Source of the DNA: Elusimicrobiota bacterium
GTDB lineage: Bacteria; Elusimicrobiota; Elusimicrobia; 2-02-FULL-39-32
Assembly (NCBI GenBank): GCA_021730935.1
Contig: JAKFYJ010000018.1
Location: 1 to 64,000, forward strand
DNA: 64,000 nucleotides
Direction: 5' to 3'
A model generated the notes under the pieces. The model did no database searches. It was not told where the DNA came from and saw only the letters and a list, made by a program, of their open reading frames with translations. A program made the translations under genes and the position numbers. The number at the start of each line of letters is the position of its first letter. The first letter of the stretch is position 1. Below are positions 39,681 through 49,404 of the stretch, one piece after another.

Positions 39681-40199
39681 ATGACGAAGCAAATGATATT
39701 GGAAGAAACGATCGGAAAGAAAATCTATTTCATTCGAGGGCACAAAGTGATGCTCGACAATGACCTGGCACAACTATACGGAGTTTCCACAAAGACGCTG
39801 AATCAGGCGGTGAAACGGAATCTCAAGCGATTTCCGACGGACTTTATGTTTCGACTCACGAAGAATGAATCCTTGGGATCAAGGTCACAATTTGTGACCT
39901 TGAAACGAGGCCAGAACATCAAGTATCTTCCCCATGCTTTCACCGAACAAGGCGTGGCCATGCTCTCCAGCGTTCTCAACAGCGATCGGGCAATCATGGT
40001 CAACATTCAGATTATGCGCGCATTCACCAAGCTTCGAGAAATGATCTCGACTCACAAAGACTTGCAGAGGAAGATTGAAGCAATGGAAAAGAAATATGAC
40101 CGTCAGTTTAAATCGGTTTTTGACGCTTTGAGAGGTTTGCTGGAACTTCCCCGAGAGACAGGAACTAAAGTGAAGGGATTCGTGTCTCATTCATCATAA
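39681..40199 (+). CDS. ORF6N-domain protein
   Basis: IYFIRGHKVMLDNDLAQLYGVSTKTLNQAVKRNLKRFPTDFMFRLT. Confidence 0.95.
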   Translation: MTKQMILEETIGKKIYFIRGHKVMLDNDLAQLYGVSTKTLNQAVKRNLKRFPTDFMFRLTKNESLGSRSQFVTLKRGQNIKYLPHAFTEQGVAMLSSVLNSDRAIMVNIQIMRAFTKLREMISTHKDLQRKIEAMEKKYDRQFKSVFDALRGLLELPRETGTKVKGFVSHSS

Positions 40200-41006
40200 A
40201 AATTTTATCTTCTCCGGGTCCAGGCGGACCTTGGGAATCTTGAGGTCAAGGTTTTCGAGGGCTTTAACGATGATGGAGGCGGCGGCAAGATTGCGGAACC
40301 ATTTGTGGTCGCTGGGGATGATGAACCACGGGGCGAAGTCTGTGCTTGTTTTTTCGATCGACTCTTCGTATGCCTTTTGATATTTAGGCCACAGAGCCCG
40401 CTCGACGAGGTCGTTCTCGTTAAACTTCCACCGTTTAACAGGATCTTTGATCCGCTCTTCAAGTCGCTCTTTTTGCTCGGACTTGCTGATATGCAGGAAT
40501 AATTTAAGGATCGTGATGCCTTCGCTCGCGAGCATCTTTTCGAAATGGACGATGTGTTTGAACCGCTTTTCTATCCTTTTGTCGGAAATCAGCTTGTGCA
40601 CATGCACGGCAACGACATCCTCGTAATGACTGCGGTTGAAGATGACCAACTCGCCTTTTTTGGGGGCCTGGGAATGGATCCGCCACAAGAAATCGTGGTC
40701 CAACTCCTCGGGGGTTGGCTTCTTAAAATTTGCGACGCGAATGTTCTGCGGTGAAACGTTCCCGAAGACATGGCGGATCACTCCGTCTTTCCCCGAAGTG
40801 TCCATGCCCTGAAGCACCACTAAAAAACCGCGTTCACGCTCGGCGTATAAAAGCTCCTGCATGCGGTCCAATTTTTCGCCCAACTTCTTGAGATCCTCGA
40901 TAGAAGATACCTTTCCGTCTTTATATCCCGGGGTCCCCCGAGGGTCCCAATCTTTTAAATCAACTTTTTGTCCAGGCCGAACCCGGCAATCTTCCATGAT
41001 TTTCAT
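40194..41006 (-). CDS. ppk2: polyphosphate kinase 2 family protein
   Basis: VVLQGMDTSGKDGVIRHV, FNRSHYEDV, HISKSEQKERLEERIKDPVKRWKF. Confidence 0.95.
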   Translation of the reverse strand: MKIMEDCRVRPGQKVDLKDWDPRGTPGYKDGKVSSIEDLKKLGEKLDRMQELLYAERERGFLVVLQGMDTSGKDGVIRHVFGNVSPQNIRVANFKKPTPEELDHDFLWRIHSQAPKKGELVIFNRSHYEDVVAVHVHKLISDKRIEKRFKHIVHFEKMLASEGITILKLFLHISKSEQKERLEERIKDPVKRWKFNENDLVERALWPKYQKAYEESIEKTSTDFAPWFIIPSDHKWFRNLAAASIIVKALENLDLKIPKVRLDPEKIKFL

Positions 41007-41014
41007 TTTTTCCT

Positions 41015-41710
41015 TTAGCTCACGCTCGTGCCGAACAACGCTCCGATGCCGGCTGTCACGCCCATCGCGAGCGCTCCCCAAAATGTGACCCGCGCAACTC
41101 CTTTCCAGACATTGGATCCGCCTGTGCTCGCGGCAAGAGCGCCCAACAAAGCGAGAAACAGCAGAGACGCTCCGGAAACTGATGGGATCAGCATATCGAG
41201 CGGCGCAACGAACACCAGGAGGAGCGGCAAAACGGCTCCGACAGAAAAGCTTCCGGCAGAAGCGAGCGCGGCTTGCACGGGGCGGGCTGTGACCGTTTCG
41301 GAAATGCCGAGCTCGTCCCTCGCGTGGGCGCCGAGAGCGTCGTGCGCCATGAGTTGTTCAGCCACCTGACGCGCCAGAGCCAGATCCAGCCCGCGGCCGG
41401 CATAAATCTTTGCGAGCTCTTCGCGTTCAAGTTCGATGTTGGCCTTGAGTTCCAGGCTCTCGCGCGCGAGGTCGGCGGTTTCAGTGTCCGCCTGCGAACT
41501 GACGGAAACATATTCTCCCGCGGCCATCGACATGGCGCCCGCAACCAGGCCCGCCACACCGGCAACCAAAATGTTGTTGCGTCCGGCATGCGCCGCGGCC
41601 ACGCCTAAAATAAGGCTCGATGTGGAGACGATCCCGTCGTTGGCTCCCAGCACCGCGGCCCGGAGCCAGGCAATGCGGTTGATGCGATGCTGTTCGTCAT
41701 TTAATTTCAT
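41015..41710 (-). CDS. VIT1/CCC1 family transporter
   Basis: LRAAVLGANDGIVSTSSLILGVAAA, AGAMSMAAGEYVSVSSQADTE. Confidence 0.95.
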   Translation of the reverse strand: MKLNDEQHRINRIAWLRAAVLGANDGIVSTSSLILGVAAAHAGRNNILVAGVAGLVAGAMSMAAGEYVSVSSQADTETADLARESLELKANIELEREELAKIYAGRGLDLALARQVAEQLMAHDALGAHARDELGISETVTARPVQAALASAGSFSVGAVLPLLLVFVAPLDMLIPSVSGASLLFLALLGALAASTGGSNVWKGVARVTFWGALAMGVTAGIGALFGTSVS

Positions 41711-41730
41711 GCAATCTTGTTTATGATTAG

Positions 41731-41988
41731 TTACTTCGCCGATTCGGCGAAATTCTGCCCGGTCAGCTCAATGGACTGGATGGAACTGATCGCAAGTTTT
41801 TTGCTCGCGTCACTGCCTTTTGGAAAGACCTCGATGAAAGGCTCCTCCTTAAGCAGGGGATTCTTGAATTGGCGATTATAGACGAAACCTTCGAGGGTTT
41901 CGCCGTTGCTCAATTTGATCGTGACATGGCCGCGAAAATCATACGCGGCTTCCACTTGTTTCTCGATATCGCTCTTTTGATTCGGCAT
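41731..41988 (-). CDS. conserved hypothetical protein
   Basis: 85 aa, AYDFRGHVTIKLSNGETLEGFVYNRQ, Sm-like-barrel-type pattern. Confidence 0.6.
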   Translation of the reverse strand: MPNQKSDIEKQVEAAYDFRGHVTIKLSNGETLEGFVYNRQFKNPLLKEEPFIEVFPKGSDASKKLAISSIQSIELTGQNFAESAK

Positions 41989-42025
41989 GATTAATTTTCC
42001 TTTCTTTTAATTTGAACTAAAATTT

Positions 42026-42688
42026 TTATCTGCACCCGCCGCTCGGGCAGGGATTGCAGAGGAGCGGAAATTGGGCCATTCCGGAATAAATTGTGCCTGT
42101 GAACATCGCGGTGAGCTCCGCTTTTCCATCGTCAGTCAAATAATCATAGGGGCACACAGCCGCGGGTGAAGACGTCATGAAGGTGCTCAATCCCCAGTGC
42201 AGAAAACCATATTGCCCGGAACTCCCCGCGAACGCTTCAAGCTCCGCCAGCTTCTGTCCCTGAACCACAAAATCTCCCACGGAAACCGCAATGTTTTTGA
42301 AGCTCCCCACATAGGCGCCCTGGTTCTGCGCGTGATCAATGATGATGACTTTCTCGGCCTCGGCCGAACTTCCGGAGCGATCCGAAACTTCCCGCACTCT
42401 GCCGTTGGCGCTGGCATAAACCGAAGCTCCAATATTGGCCGCGAAATCAATTCCGGGGTGCCCCTGGGGATGGCCTCCCCCCTGAACTCCGAAAGGCCAA
42501 AGGAGGCGGCTCCCTTCAGAGCGGAGCAAAGGCATTTTTAAAATCACAGGAGAGGGCAAAGCCTGATCCGCGATCTTGGATCCGCGTTTGGCCGCGCTAT
42601 TGGCCAACCCGAAACGGAACGCCGCATGAACGGGCGGCTCGAAAGCCAAAATTCCTCCAAAAAATAACAGCACGATTTTTTTAGTCAT
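42026..42688 (-). CDS. M23/LytM-like peptidase domain protein
   Basis: HPGIDFAANIGASVYASANGRVREV ... YGFLHWGLST. Confidence 0.65.
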   Translation of the reverse strand: MTKKIVLLFFGGILAFEPPVHAAFRFGLANSAAKRGSKIADQALPSPVILKMPLLRSEGSRLLWPFGVQGGGHPQGHPGIDFAANIGASVYASANGRVREVSDRSGSSAEAEKVIIIDHAQNQGAYVGSFKNIAVSVGDFVVQGQKLAELEAFAGSSGQYGFLHWGLSTFMTSSPAAVCPYDYLTDDGKAELTAMFTGTIYSGMAQFPLLCNPCPSGGCR

Positions 42689-43200
42689 TAAAATATATAA
42701 AAATTCAGAAATGTGTTGACGGTGAAATCAACGCCCGATTCAGAAACGCTTGTTTTCTTTTCTTTCAGATAAGTGTAATAAGGCCCGGCGTCGAAACCGA
42801 CAGAGATTCTTCGAGTTAAATAATATTCCGCTCCAGCGAACCCGCCCGCAACATAGCCCGCGCTTTTCAGGTTCATGCTGTCCGCCATCACATAAGCCAG
42901 TTCCGGCCCCGCGAAAAACTGCAGGCGCTGGTCCGTCCTGAAATGGCGGTATCCCCTCATCCCGATCACGCTTGCGGAAACCGTTCCGTCGGTGGAATCC
43001 GCTTCTCCGAAAAGATAATGCGCCTCAAGAGACAAATATTTTTTGAATCCCCAGCGGACGAGTGGGCCGGTATATGCGAAACCGATCCCGAGCGTTCTTC
43101 GATATCCGCCCGCAACATCGGAGGGCGACGCCGCGCGCAGAGGAAGAGAAAACGCAAGCGCAAACAAAAACGCGCAGAAATATATTTTATGGCGCCTCAT
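42688..43200 (-). CDS. outer membrane beta-barrel-like protein
   Basis: Signal peptide MRRHKIYFCAFLFALAFSLPLRAAS then alternating amphipathic strands. Confidence 0.6.
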   Translation of the reverse strand: MRRHKIYFCAFLFALAFSLPLRAASPSDVAGGYRRTLGIGFAYTGPLVRWGFKKYLSLEAHYLFGEADSTDGTVSASVIGMRGYRHFRTDQRLQFFAGPELAYVMADSMNLKSAGYVAGGFAGAEYYLTRRISVGFDAGPYYTYLKEKKTSVSESGVDFTVNTFLNFYIF

Positions 43201-43261
43201 GATATAATTAAACCATAAATCTCGCCGCGCGCCGCAATGATTATCGAATAAAAGGAATGTC

Positions 43262-43636
43262 ATGGACAAATGGCTGAGTCTCGCCGCAGGCAGTCTGGCC
43301 GGAGGATTTTCGCGGTATTTCCTGGCGGGCTGGACCTATAAACTCACGGGAAGCGATTTTCCTTATGGGACTCTCGCCGTGAACCTTGCCGGCTGTCTCC
43401 TGATCGGTTTTTTGGATGTGCTCGCGGAACAGAAATTTTCTCTCAGCGCGAACGGCCGGCTGCTTTTGATGACGGGCTTCTGCGGGGCATTCACCACATT
43501 CTCCACACTGATTCTCGAAACAGCCCACCTCTCACAAAACGGAGAACTGGGCCGCGCTGTCCTCAATGTTCTGGTCAGCGTCGTGTTCGGTTTATTGCTG
43601 TTCCGGGTCGGGGCTTATTTCGGGAAACTAATTTAA
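43262..43636 (+). CDS. crcB: fluoride efflux transporter CrcB/Fluc
   Basis: AGSLAGGFSRYFLAGW, TLAVNLAGCLLIGFL, TGFCGAFTTFSTL. Confidence 0.95.
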   Translation: MDKWLSLAAGSLAGGFSRYFLAGWTYKLTGSDFPYGTLAVNLAGCLLIGFLDVLAEQKFSLSANGRLLLMTGFCGAFTTFSTLILETAHLSQNGELGRAVLNVLVSVVFGLLLFRVGAYFGKLI

Positions 43637-43638
43637 GC

Positions 43639-44700
43639 TTAATAATCCGTATATCCCGCCGCGCCTGCCGTATAAAAAGTGGCCTGATCGGGCTGTTTCA
43701 ACGGCAGTTTGTTCTTCAGTTTTTCGACGAGGTCCGGGTTTGAAATGAAGGGCCTGCCGAACGCGATCAAATCCGCTTTTCCGTCCTGAAGGTCTTTCTC
43801 CGCCCGCTCCGCGTCGTATCCGCCCGAGAGAATGCAGGCGCCCTTGAAATTCTGCTTGATGAGGCGCTTCACTTCCGCGCTCACGGCTGGGGCTCCCATG
43901 GAGCTGTGATCCACGATGTGGATATAAACAAGACCGAGGTCGGAAAGCTTTTTGCTGAGTTCCGCGTAAAAAGAGTCCACGCCTTCAAACGCGCCCGTGT
44001 CGTTGAACGCGCCATAAGGCGAAACCCGGATTCCCGTCCGTTCACCGCCGATTTTCCTGACAACGGCTTCGGCCACTTCCAGGACAAAACGCATCCGTCC
44101 CTCAGGAGTGCGGCCATATCCGTCGGTGCGCTTGTTGACGTTGGAGTTCAAAAACTGTTCGAGGAGATATCCGTTTGCGGCATGAAGTTCAACGCCGTCA
44201 AAACCGGACTGAACCGCGAGTTCGGCGCATTTGGCATATTCCCCAACCGCTTCCGCAATGTCCGAAACCGTCATCTCAAAAGGGGCAGGATAATCCTGAA
44301 GGCCCTTGGCGTCCGTCCACATTTGGCCTGAAAGTTTGACGGGCGAGGACGACAAAACTTTGGTTCCAGGAGCCATGTTCAGGGGATGCGACGCCCGCCC
44401 CGTGTGCATGATCTGTAAAAATATCTTGCCGCCTTTGGAATGCACGGCCTGAGTCACTTTTTTCCAGCCCTCAGCCTGGGCCTCGTTGAAAAGCCCCGGA
44501 ATCCGGGCATATCCCAACCCGTTCGCCGACGGTGAAGTCCCTTCCGTGATCAAAAGCCCCGTCCCGGCTCTCTGGCCATAAAACTGCGCCAGGAGATCGT
44601 TCGGCACATTGCCCGTCGCGCGCGACCGCGTCATCGGCGCCATCACCACATGATTCTTCAATTCCAGGTTTCCAAGTTTGGTCGGTTCAAATAGTTTCAT
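43639..44700 (-). CDS. alkene reductase (old yellow enzyme family)
   Basis: NHVVMAPMTRSRA, GVELHAANGYLLEQFLNSNVNKRTDGYG. Confidence 0.95.
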   Translation of the reverse strand: MKLFEPTKLGNLELKNHVVMAPMTRSRATGNVPNDLLAQFYGQRAGTGLLITEGTSPSANGLGYARIPGLFNEAQAEGWKKVTQAVHSKGGKIFLQIMHTGRASHPLNMAPGTKVLSSSPVKLSGQMWTDAKGLQDYPAPFEMTVSDIAEAVGEYAKCAELAVQSGFDGVELHAANGYLLEQFLNSNVNKRTDGYGRTPEGRMRFVLEVAEAVVRKIGGERTGIRVSPYGAFNDTGAFEGVDSFYAELSKKLSDLGLVYIHIVDHSSMGAPAVSAEVKRLIKQNFKGACILSGGYDAERAEKDLQDGKADLIAFGRPFISNPDLVEKLKNKLPLKQPDQATFYTAGAAGYTDY

Positions 44701-44732
44701 AAGATGATTTTACTATATCCTGACCCGTTTTA

Positions 44733-44761
44733 TTGACATATCGGCGGTGATATTCCATAAT
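44733..44761 (+). promoter_or_regulatory. sigma70-type promoter
   Basis: TTGACA - 17 bp - CATAAT, about 20 bp upstream of the 44784 ATG. Confidence 0.65.
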
Positions 44762-44783
44762 ATCTATACGCCAGATCTTTATT

Positions 44784-46583
44784 ATGAAAACCACCTCTCA
44801 CACATTCCACATTCCCGTCATGGGAACCGGCTTCACCATCGATACGCCTCTCAAAGTCGCCCGATACGGGATCTCTTCGGTCATTTCGCTCGTCGACGAT
44901 GTCCTGATCGAGCAGATCCGCAAATATCATGCCGAAACCTCAGGCGAGCCTTATGAGCCGATCCCTCACAATTCCCCCGATTATCGCGCCCGAAGAATCA
45001 CGGCCTATCTAAACCTGGTCCACCGGCTCCTCGAAAAACAAGTTCAGAAACTTCAGTCCGAACCCTTCTCTCCGGGATCCGACATCACCCGATATTACGA
45101 ATTATTGCCGGAATGCGCTCAGAAAGAAAAATATCACAGAATGCTCCAGTCCCAGCCGGAAGAAAAAGCCAAGCTTGAGAACGAGCTGAGGCAAGAAGCC
45201 GTCCCCGGAACCATCGACGTCAATATCATGACCAAACTGGACAAGGCTCTCTATCAAAACGGCGTTCCGGCCGGCCCGGAATATTCGGACGCCATGTCCG
45301 CGCTCCGGGGATTTGCTCTGAGCGATCTGGAATCGTCTCTGGTGCTTTCCGCAGGGATGAACCCCCATCTTTATGGCTATATCTCTCAGTTCGAAGATTT
45401 TTTGCCGATCAACGGCAAGCTTCCCAAAAAATCCATTATCCTCAAAGTCAGCGATTATCGTTCCGCCGAAATTCAGGGCAAGTTTTTGGCCAAGAAAGGG
45501 GTCTGGATCAGCGAGTTCAGGATTGAGTCCAGCTTGAACTGCGGCGGACACGCTTTCGCCAACAAAGGCCATTTCGTGGGGCCCATCCTCGAAGAGTTCC
45601 GCACCCACAAAGAAGATCTGAGACAATCCCTTTTTTCTTTATATTCCAAAGCGCTCCACCACAAAAACATCGTTTTGGAGTCCCCCCTCCCCACCCGCGT
45701 GACCGTGCAGGGCGGAATCGGGACCGCGGAAGAAGATCAGATGCTGAGGGATTTTTATAAAGTGGACGGAACAGGCTGGGGCACACCGTTCCTCCTCGTG
45801 CCGGAAGCGACAAATGTGGACGACACTCACCTCCGCAGGCTTTGCCAGGCGGAAGAAAAAGATGTTGCCTTGAGCGACAGTTCTCCTCTCGGGGTTCCCT
45901 TTTGGACTCTCAAAACCTCTGAGAGCGAAGCCGTCCGCATGGAACGGATCGAGCAAGACAAACCGGGAAGCCCCTGCGTCAAAAGGTTTTTAATTTCCGA
46001 CACGGAGTTCACGGAACATCCTCTCTGCAAAGCGTCCAGCGCCTATCAAAAAATGAAAATTAATCAGCTGGAAACGGCGCCGATGGATCAGGCATTGCGC
46101 GAGGTCATCAAAAATCAAGTGCTCGCCAAATCCTGCATCTGCCACGATCTCGCGGGCGGAGCCACCATCAAATACGGCATCGACACCAAAGCCACAACCG
46201 CCGTCTGCTGCGGACCCAACATCGTCAATTTTTCAAAAGTCGCCACTCTCGAAGAAATGGTGGGGCACATTTATGGCCGGGGATCCATCATGAGCAATCC
46301 TGACCGCAAACATGTGTTCATTGAAGAGCTTAAAATTTATGTGAATTATTTCCGGAAAGAAGTGTGGAAGTCCTCGTTCGAATACTTCAAGATCGATCCG
46401 AAATATCTCGCGGAGTTCAAAGAAAATCTTCTTGCGGGAATCGAATATTATCAGGCCGCCGCGGAAAAAATATGCAAAACGGACAAGGACAAGTTTCTCT
46501 CTGACCTGGTCCGCCTCAAAAGCGAAATCGAAAACATTTCCTTCTCAGAAGCCCGCCCCGAACCCGTTTCAGCTCTTATTTAA
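44784..46583 (+). CDS. uncharacterised 599-aa protein with conserved-looking Cys/His motifs
   Basis: SLNCGGHAFANKG, KSCICHDLAGGATIKYGID, TAVCCGPNIVNFSK; own promoter. Confidence 0.7.
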   Translation: MKTTSHTFHIPVMGTGFTIDTPLKVARYGISSVISLVDDVLIEQIRKYHAETSGEPYEPIPHNSPDYRARRITAYLNLVHRLLEKQVQKLQSEPFSPGSDITRYYELLPECAQKEKYHRMLQSQPEEKAKLENELRQEAVPGTIDVNIMTKLDKALYQNGVPAGPEYSDAMSALRGFALSDLESSLVLSAGMNPHLYGYISQFEDFLPINGKLPKKSIILKVSDYRSAEIQGKFLAKKGVWISEFRIESSLNCGGHAFANKGHFVGPILEEFRTHKEDLRQSLFSLYSKALHHKNIVLESPLPTRVTVQGGIGTAEEDQMLRDFYKVDGTGWGTPFLLVPEATNVDDTHLRRLCQAEEKDVALSDSSPLGVPFWTLKTSESEAVRMERIEQDKPGSPCVKRFLISDTEFTEHPLCKASSAYQKMKINQLETAPMDQALREVIKNQVLAKSCICHDLAGGATIKYGIDTKATTAVCCGPNIVNFSKVATLEEMVGHIYGRGSIMSNPDRKHVFIEELKIYVNYFRKEVWKSSFEYFKIDPKYLAEFKENLLAGIEYYQAAAEKICKTDKDKFLSDLVRLKSEIENISFSEARPEPVSALI

Positions 46584-46618
46584 TCTGATTTTGTCCAGGA
46601 CAGGATAAAGGAGAGATT

Positions 46619-48043
46619 TTATCTTGGAATCCGGAGGGCAATGCCTCGGAGCATGCCGTTAAAAATAAGATGGTGCAAGGGAGACACCGCATACCAATAA
46701 ACAAGGCCTGAAAATCCCACAGGATCAAAAATGGCCGTTTGCCGTATCACGGTTACATTTCCTGATTTCTCCACCTCGAACTCCAGCCATGCTCGGCCCG
46801 GAAGCTTCATTTCAGCGGACAGCCTCAATTTTCTGTCCTGTTCATAGGATTCCACCCTCCAAAAATCAACGACATCTCCCGCTCTCAAATGTTCAGGGTC
46901 CCGCCTTCCGCGCCGGAGCCCCGGCCCGCCCGCAATCAAATCCAGATATCCCCGCAACTTCCACAGAAAATTCCCATAATACCACCCCGCGTCACCGCCG
47001 ATTCTCCGGATGGGGACGAACGCCTCTGCCGGAGAAACAGTCACTTTAATGCTCGTGGAATCCACAATTCTGTTCCCGATCCTCCGGCCTTCCCACGAAG
47101 GACCTTCTCCGAACGCGGAAACAGAATCGTTCCAGCGGGTTTCAGCAAACTCCAAATCCTCATTTTTGAGAGCGGAAGCGATGGCGTTTTTCACGGTTTG
47201 GGGTCGGACTGTAAAAGTTTTTTCCGCTTTAGGGTCCCGGACAATGGTGGGATGGCGTATGCTTTCGATCAATTTTTTCCCCACGCTGGCATAGAGCGGC
47301 GTCACCAGGCCCAGCCACAGGCTTGAAAGCCGCGGAGTCAGAAACGGGACAGAAATCATCCAGCGGCGCAATCCTCTCTGAGCGGCATATTCCTTCATCA
47401 GTTGGCCATAGGTCACTTGTTCCGGCCCGCCAATCTCATAAACGGCGGAACCCGTCTGAGGAAGTTCGATGCCCTGCATCAAATATTCAAGAAGGTCCGA
47501 AATGCCGAGAGGCTGCGCGGGAACGGAAACCCAGCGCGGAGTGATCATGACCGGCAGCCGTTCCACCAAAGCGCGGACCATTTCAAACGAAAGACTTCCT
47601 GAACCAATCACGATCGAGGCGCGAAATTCCAGGACTTCCACGCCGCTTTTCTGCAAAATTTTTCCGACTTCCTGCCTGCTTTTCAGATGAGGAGAAAGAT
47701 CTTCATCCTCGTTGCCCAAGCCGCCGAGGTATATGATGCGCCTCACTCCAGCTTCTTTCGCGGCGTTCCCGAAATTTTCCGCGCTTCTGCGGTCGTCTTC
47801 TTGAAAGGAATCTCCTGCCGCCATGGAATGGATGAGATAATAGGCCGTCTCAATTCCTTTCATGGCGGTTTTCAATGATGCAATGTCTAAAGAGTCCCCC
47901 CGAACAACTTCGGTGGACGCAGAAATGATATCTTTTAGAAATTCCGGATGTCTGGCGAGACAGCGGACAGCATATCCCTTTTGCTCAAGCCGCTTGAGGA
48001 GCCGGCCGCCGACATAGCCCGTGGCGCCGGTCAAAAGGATCAT
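46619..48043 (-). CDS. SDR/NAD(P)-binding protein with DUF2867 C-terminal domain
   Basis: LTGATGYVGGRLLKRLEQKGYAVRCLAR; C-terminal DVVDFWRVESYEQDRKLRLSAEMKLPGRAWLEFEV. Confidence 0.92.
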   Translation of the reverse strand: MILLTGATGYVGGRLLKRLEQKGYAVRCLARHPEFLKDIISASTEVVRGDSLDIASLKTAMKGIETAYYLIHSMAAGDSFQEDDRRSAENFGNAAKEAGVRRIIYLGGLGNEDEDLSPHLKSRQEVGKILQKSGVEVLEFRASIVIGSGSLSFEMVRALVERLPVMITPRWVSVPAQPLGISDLLEYLMQGIELPQTGSAVYEIGGPEQVTYGQLMKEYAAQRGLRRWMISVPFLTPRLSSLWLGLVTPLYASVGKKLIESIRHPTIVRDPKAEKTFTVRPQTVKNAIASALKNEDLEFAETRWNDSVSAFGEGPSWEGRRIGNRIVDSTSIKVTVSPAEAFVPIRRIGGDAGWYYGNFLWKLRGYLDLIAGGPGLRRGRRDPEHLRAGDVVDFWRVESYEQDRKLRLSAEMKLPGRAWLEFEVEKSGNVTVIRQTAIFDPVGFSGLVYWYAVSPLHHLIFNGMLRGIALRIPR

Positions 48044-48069
48044 CGGTTTATGGCTGTTTATCCTGCGGT

Positions 48070-48417
48070 TTATTTGACCGCTTTCTGTCTTGCTTTTACT
48101 TTTTTGGAAGGAACTTTTGCTTTTTGAGCCGCATAATAACGGTCAATGTCCGTGAGGGACGCCATCTCGTGGCCGGGCCCGCCGTGCATGGCAAATTTTC
48201 TGCAGGGTTCGGAGAGTTCGCCCATATGCTGATGCAGGCAATGGCCCACTCTTCCGTCTCCAGGAACAACATCCTTGCACCATTTTTGAATGTCGTCCCC
48301 GCAGGCCTTGATGAAGGTTGGAACTGCCTCAGGCTCCGCCGCGAACAGCGATCCGAAAACCCCGCTCAACAAACCCGCCGAAACCGCCAGAAACAGAACT
48401 TTTTTTATTTGATGCAT
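48070..48417 (-). CDS. cysteine-rich GLG1-repeat-like secreted protein
   Basis: FIKACGDDIQKWCKDVVPGDGRVGHCLHQHMGELSEPCRK after signal peptide. Confidence 0.8.
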   Translation of the reverse strand: MHQIKKVLFLAVSAGLLSGVFGSLFAAEPEAVPTFIKACGDDIQKWCKDVVPGDGRVGHCLHQHMGELSEPCRKFAMHGGPGHEMASLTDIDRYYAAQKAKVPSKKVKARQKAVK

Positions 48418-48438
48418 GCCGCCCTCCGCGTTTTTATT

Positions 48439-49050
48439 TTATTGAACTCTAAATCTGTTTTCTTTGGTGAGTTCCAGCAAGTCGGCGATTTCGTTGCTCA
48501 GGTCGCTCATGCCGCTTCCTTTGTCCGCGCTCACCCAGCGGATGTCTTCGGGGAGCCGGCCCAGACGGGCGGAAAGCTCTTTGTAAACTTTCTGAAGTTT
48601 GTTGGAGCCCACGCGGTCGCACTTGTTGGCAACGATGATGAACGGCAGATTGTTTTTGTCCAGCCACATCACCATCTCTTCGTCAAGGCGGGTGGCCCCG
48701 GCATAGGCGTCCACGATGAGGATCACTTTTTTAAGAGTCGGGCGGCTCAGCAGATACCCCTTGAACATGGCGTCCAGTTTTCCCATCTCGCTCTTGGGCA
48801 CCGCCGCAAAACCATAGCCCGGCAGATCCACGAGCCATTTGTTTTTGCCGACGAGAAAAACGTTGATGGTGCGCGTCCTGCCCGGAGTCTTTGAGGCGTG
48901 GGCCAGACCGTTCTTTCCGCAGACTTTGTTGATGGTGGTGCTTTTCCCGACATTGGATCGGCCGATGAAGGCAACCTCCGCGACGGTCTCTTCCAGTTCT
49001 TCCGCCCGATAGACGGACTTGATAAAGCGCGCTTCGCTGAATCGGTTCAT
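48439..49050 (-). CDS. engB: ribosome biogenesis GTP-binding protein EngB/YsxC
   Basis: EVAFIGRSNVGKSTTIN, TPGRTRTINVF, VDLPGYGFA, NKCDR. Confidence 0.97.
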   Translation of the reverse strand: MNRFSEARFIKSVYRAEELEETVAEVAFIGRSNVGKSTTINKVCGKNGLAHASKTPGRTRTINVFLVGKNKWLVDLPGYGFAAVPKSEMGKLDAMFKGYLLSRPTLKKVILIVDAYAGATRLDEEMVMWLDKNNLPFIIVANKCDRVGSNKLQKVYKELSARLGRLPEDIRWVSADKGSGMSDLSNEIADLLELTKENRFRVQ

Positions 49051-49218
49051 GGCTCCTAGTATACTAATATTAATTCTTATTCCGTATATCTTCGCTTTTA
49101 TATGTCATACTGTTAGATAGTGATACACCTCTAGCTGACCTCACATCCCCCGTAAACAACCGTCGCAATCGACGTCATGCCTGATCCGCAAACAGCCGTA
49201 TCCCGGGAGGGCATAAAC

Positions 49219-49404
49219 ATGAAAGAACCAAAGAAGCTGGAAACGCCGGAAATCATCTCTGTGAAGTCCGAAAGGTCTCCATATATGACCAAAGCCGTCT
49301 ACGGGAATTATGAAAAGAGCATGAAAGAGAAAAACATAAAGCGGAAGGGGCAGGGCCTCGCTTCGATCAAGGTCCGGACCTACGAAGAGTGGTCCAATGT
49401 CTGA
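49219..49404 (+). CDS. small hypothetical protein
   Basis: MKEPKKLETPEIISVKSERSPYMTK; SD GGGAGG upstream; overlaps GT4 start by 8 bp. Confidence 0.5.
   Translation: MKEPKKLETPEIISVKSERSPYMTKAVYGNYEKSMKEKNIKRKGQGLASIKVRTYEEWSNV

Noticed and set aside
43201-43261. Fluoride riboswitch upstream of crcB
   Set aside because: No recognisable fluoride aptamer core in the short intergenic region.
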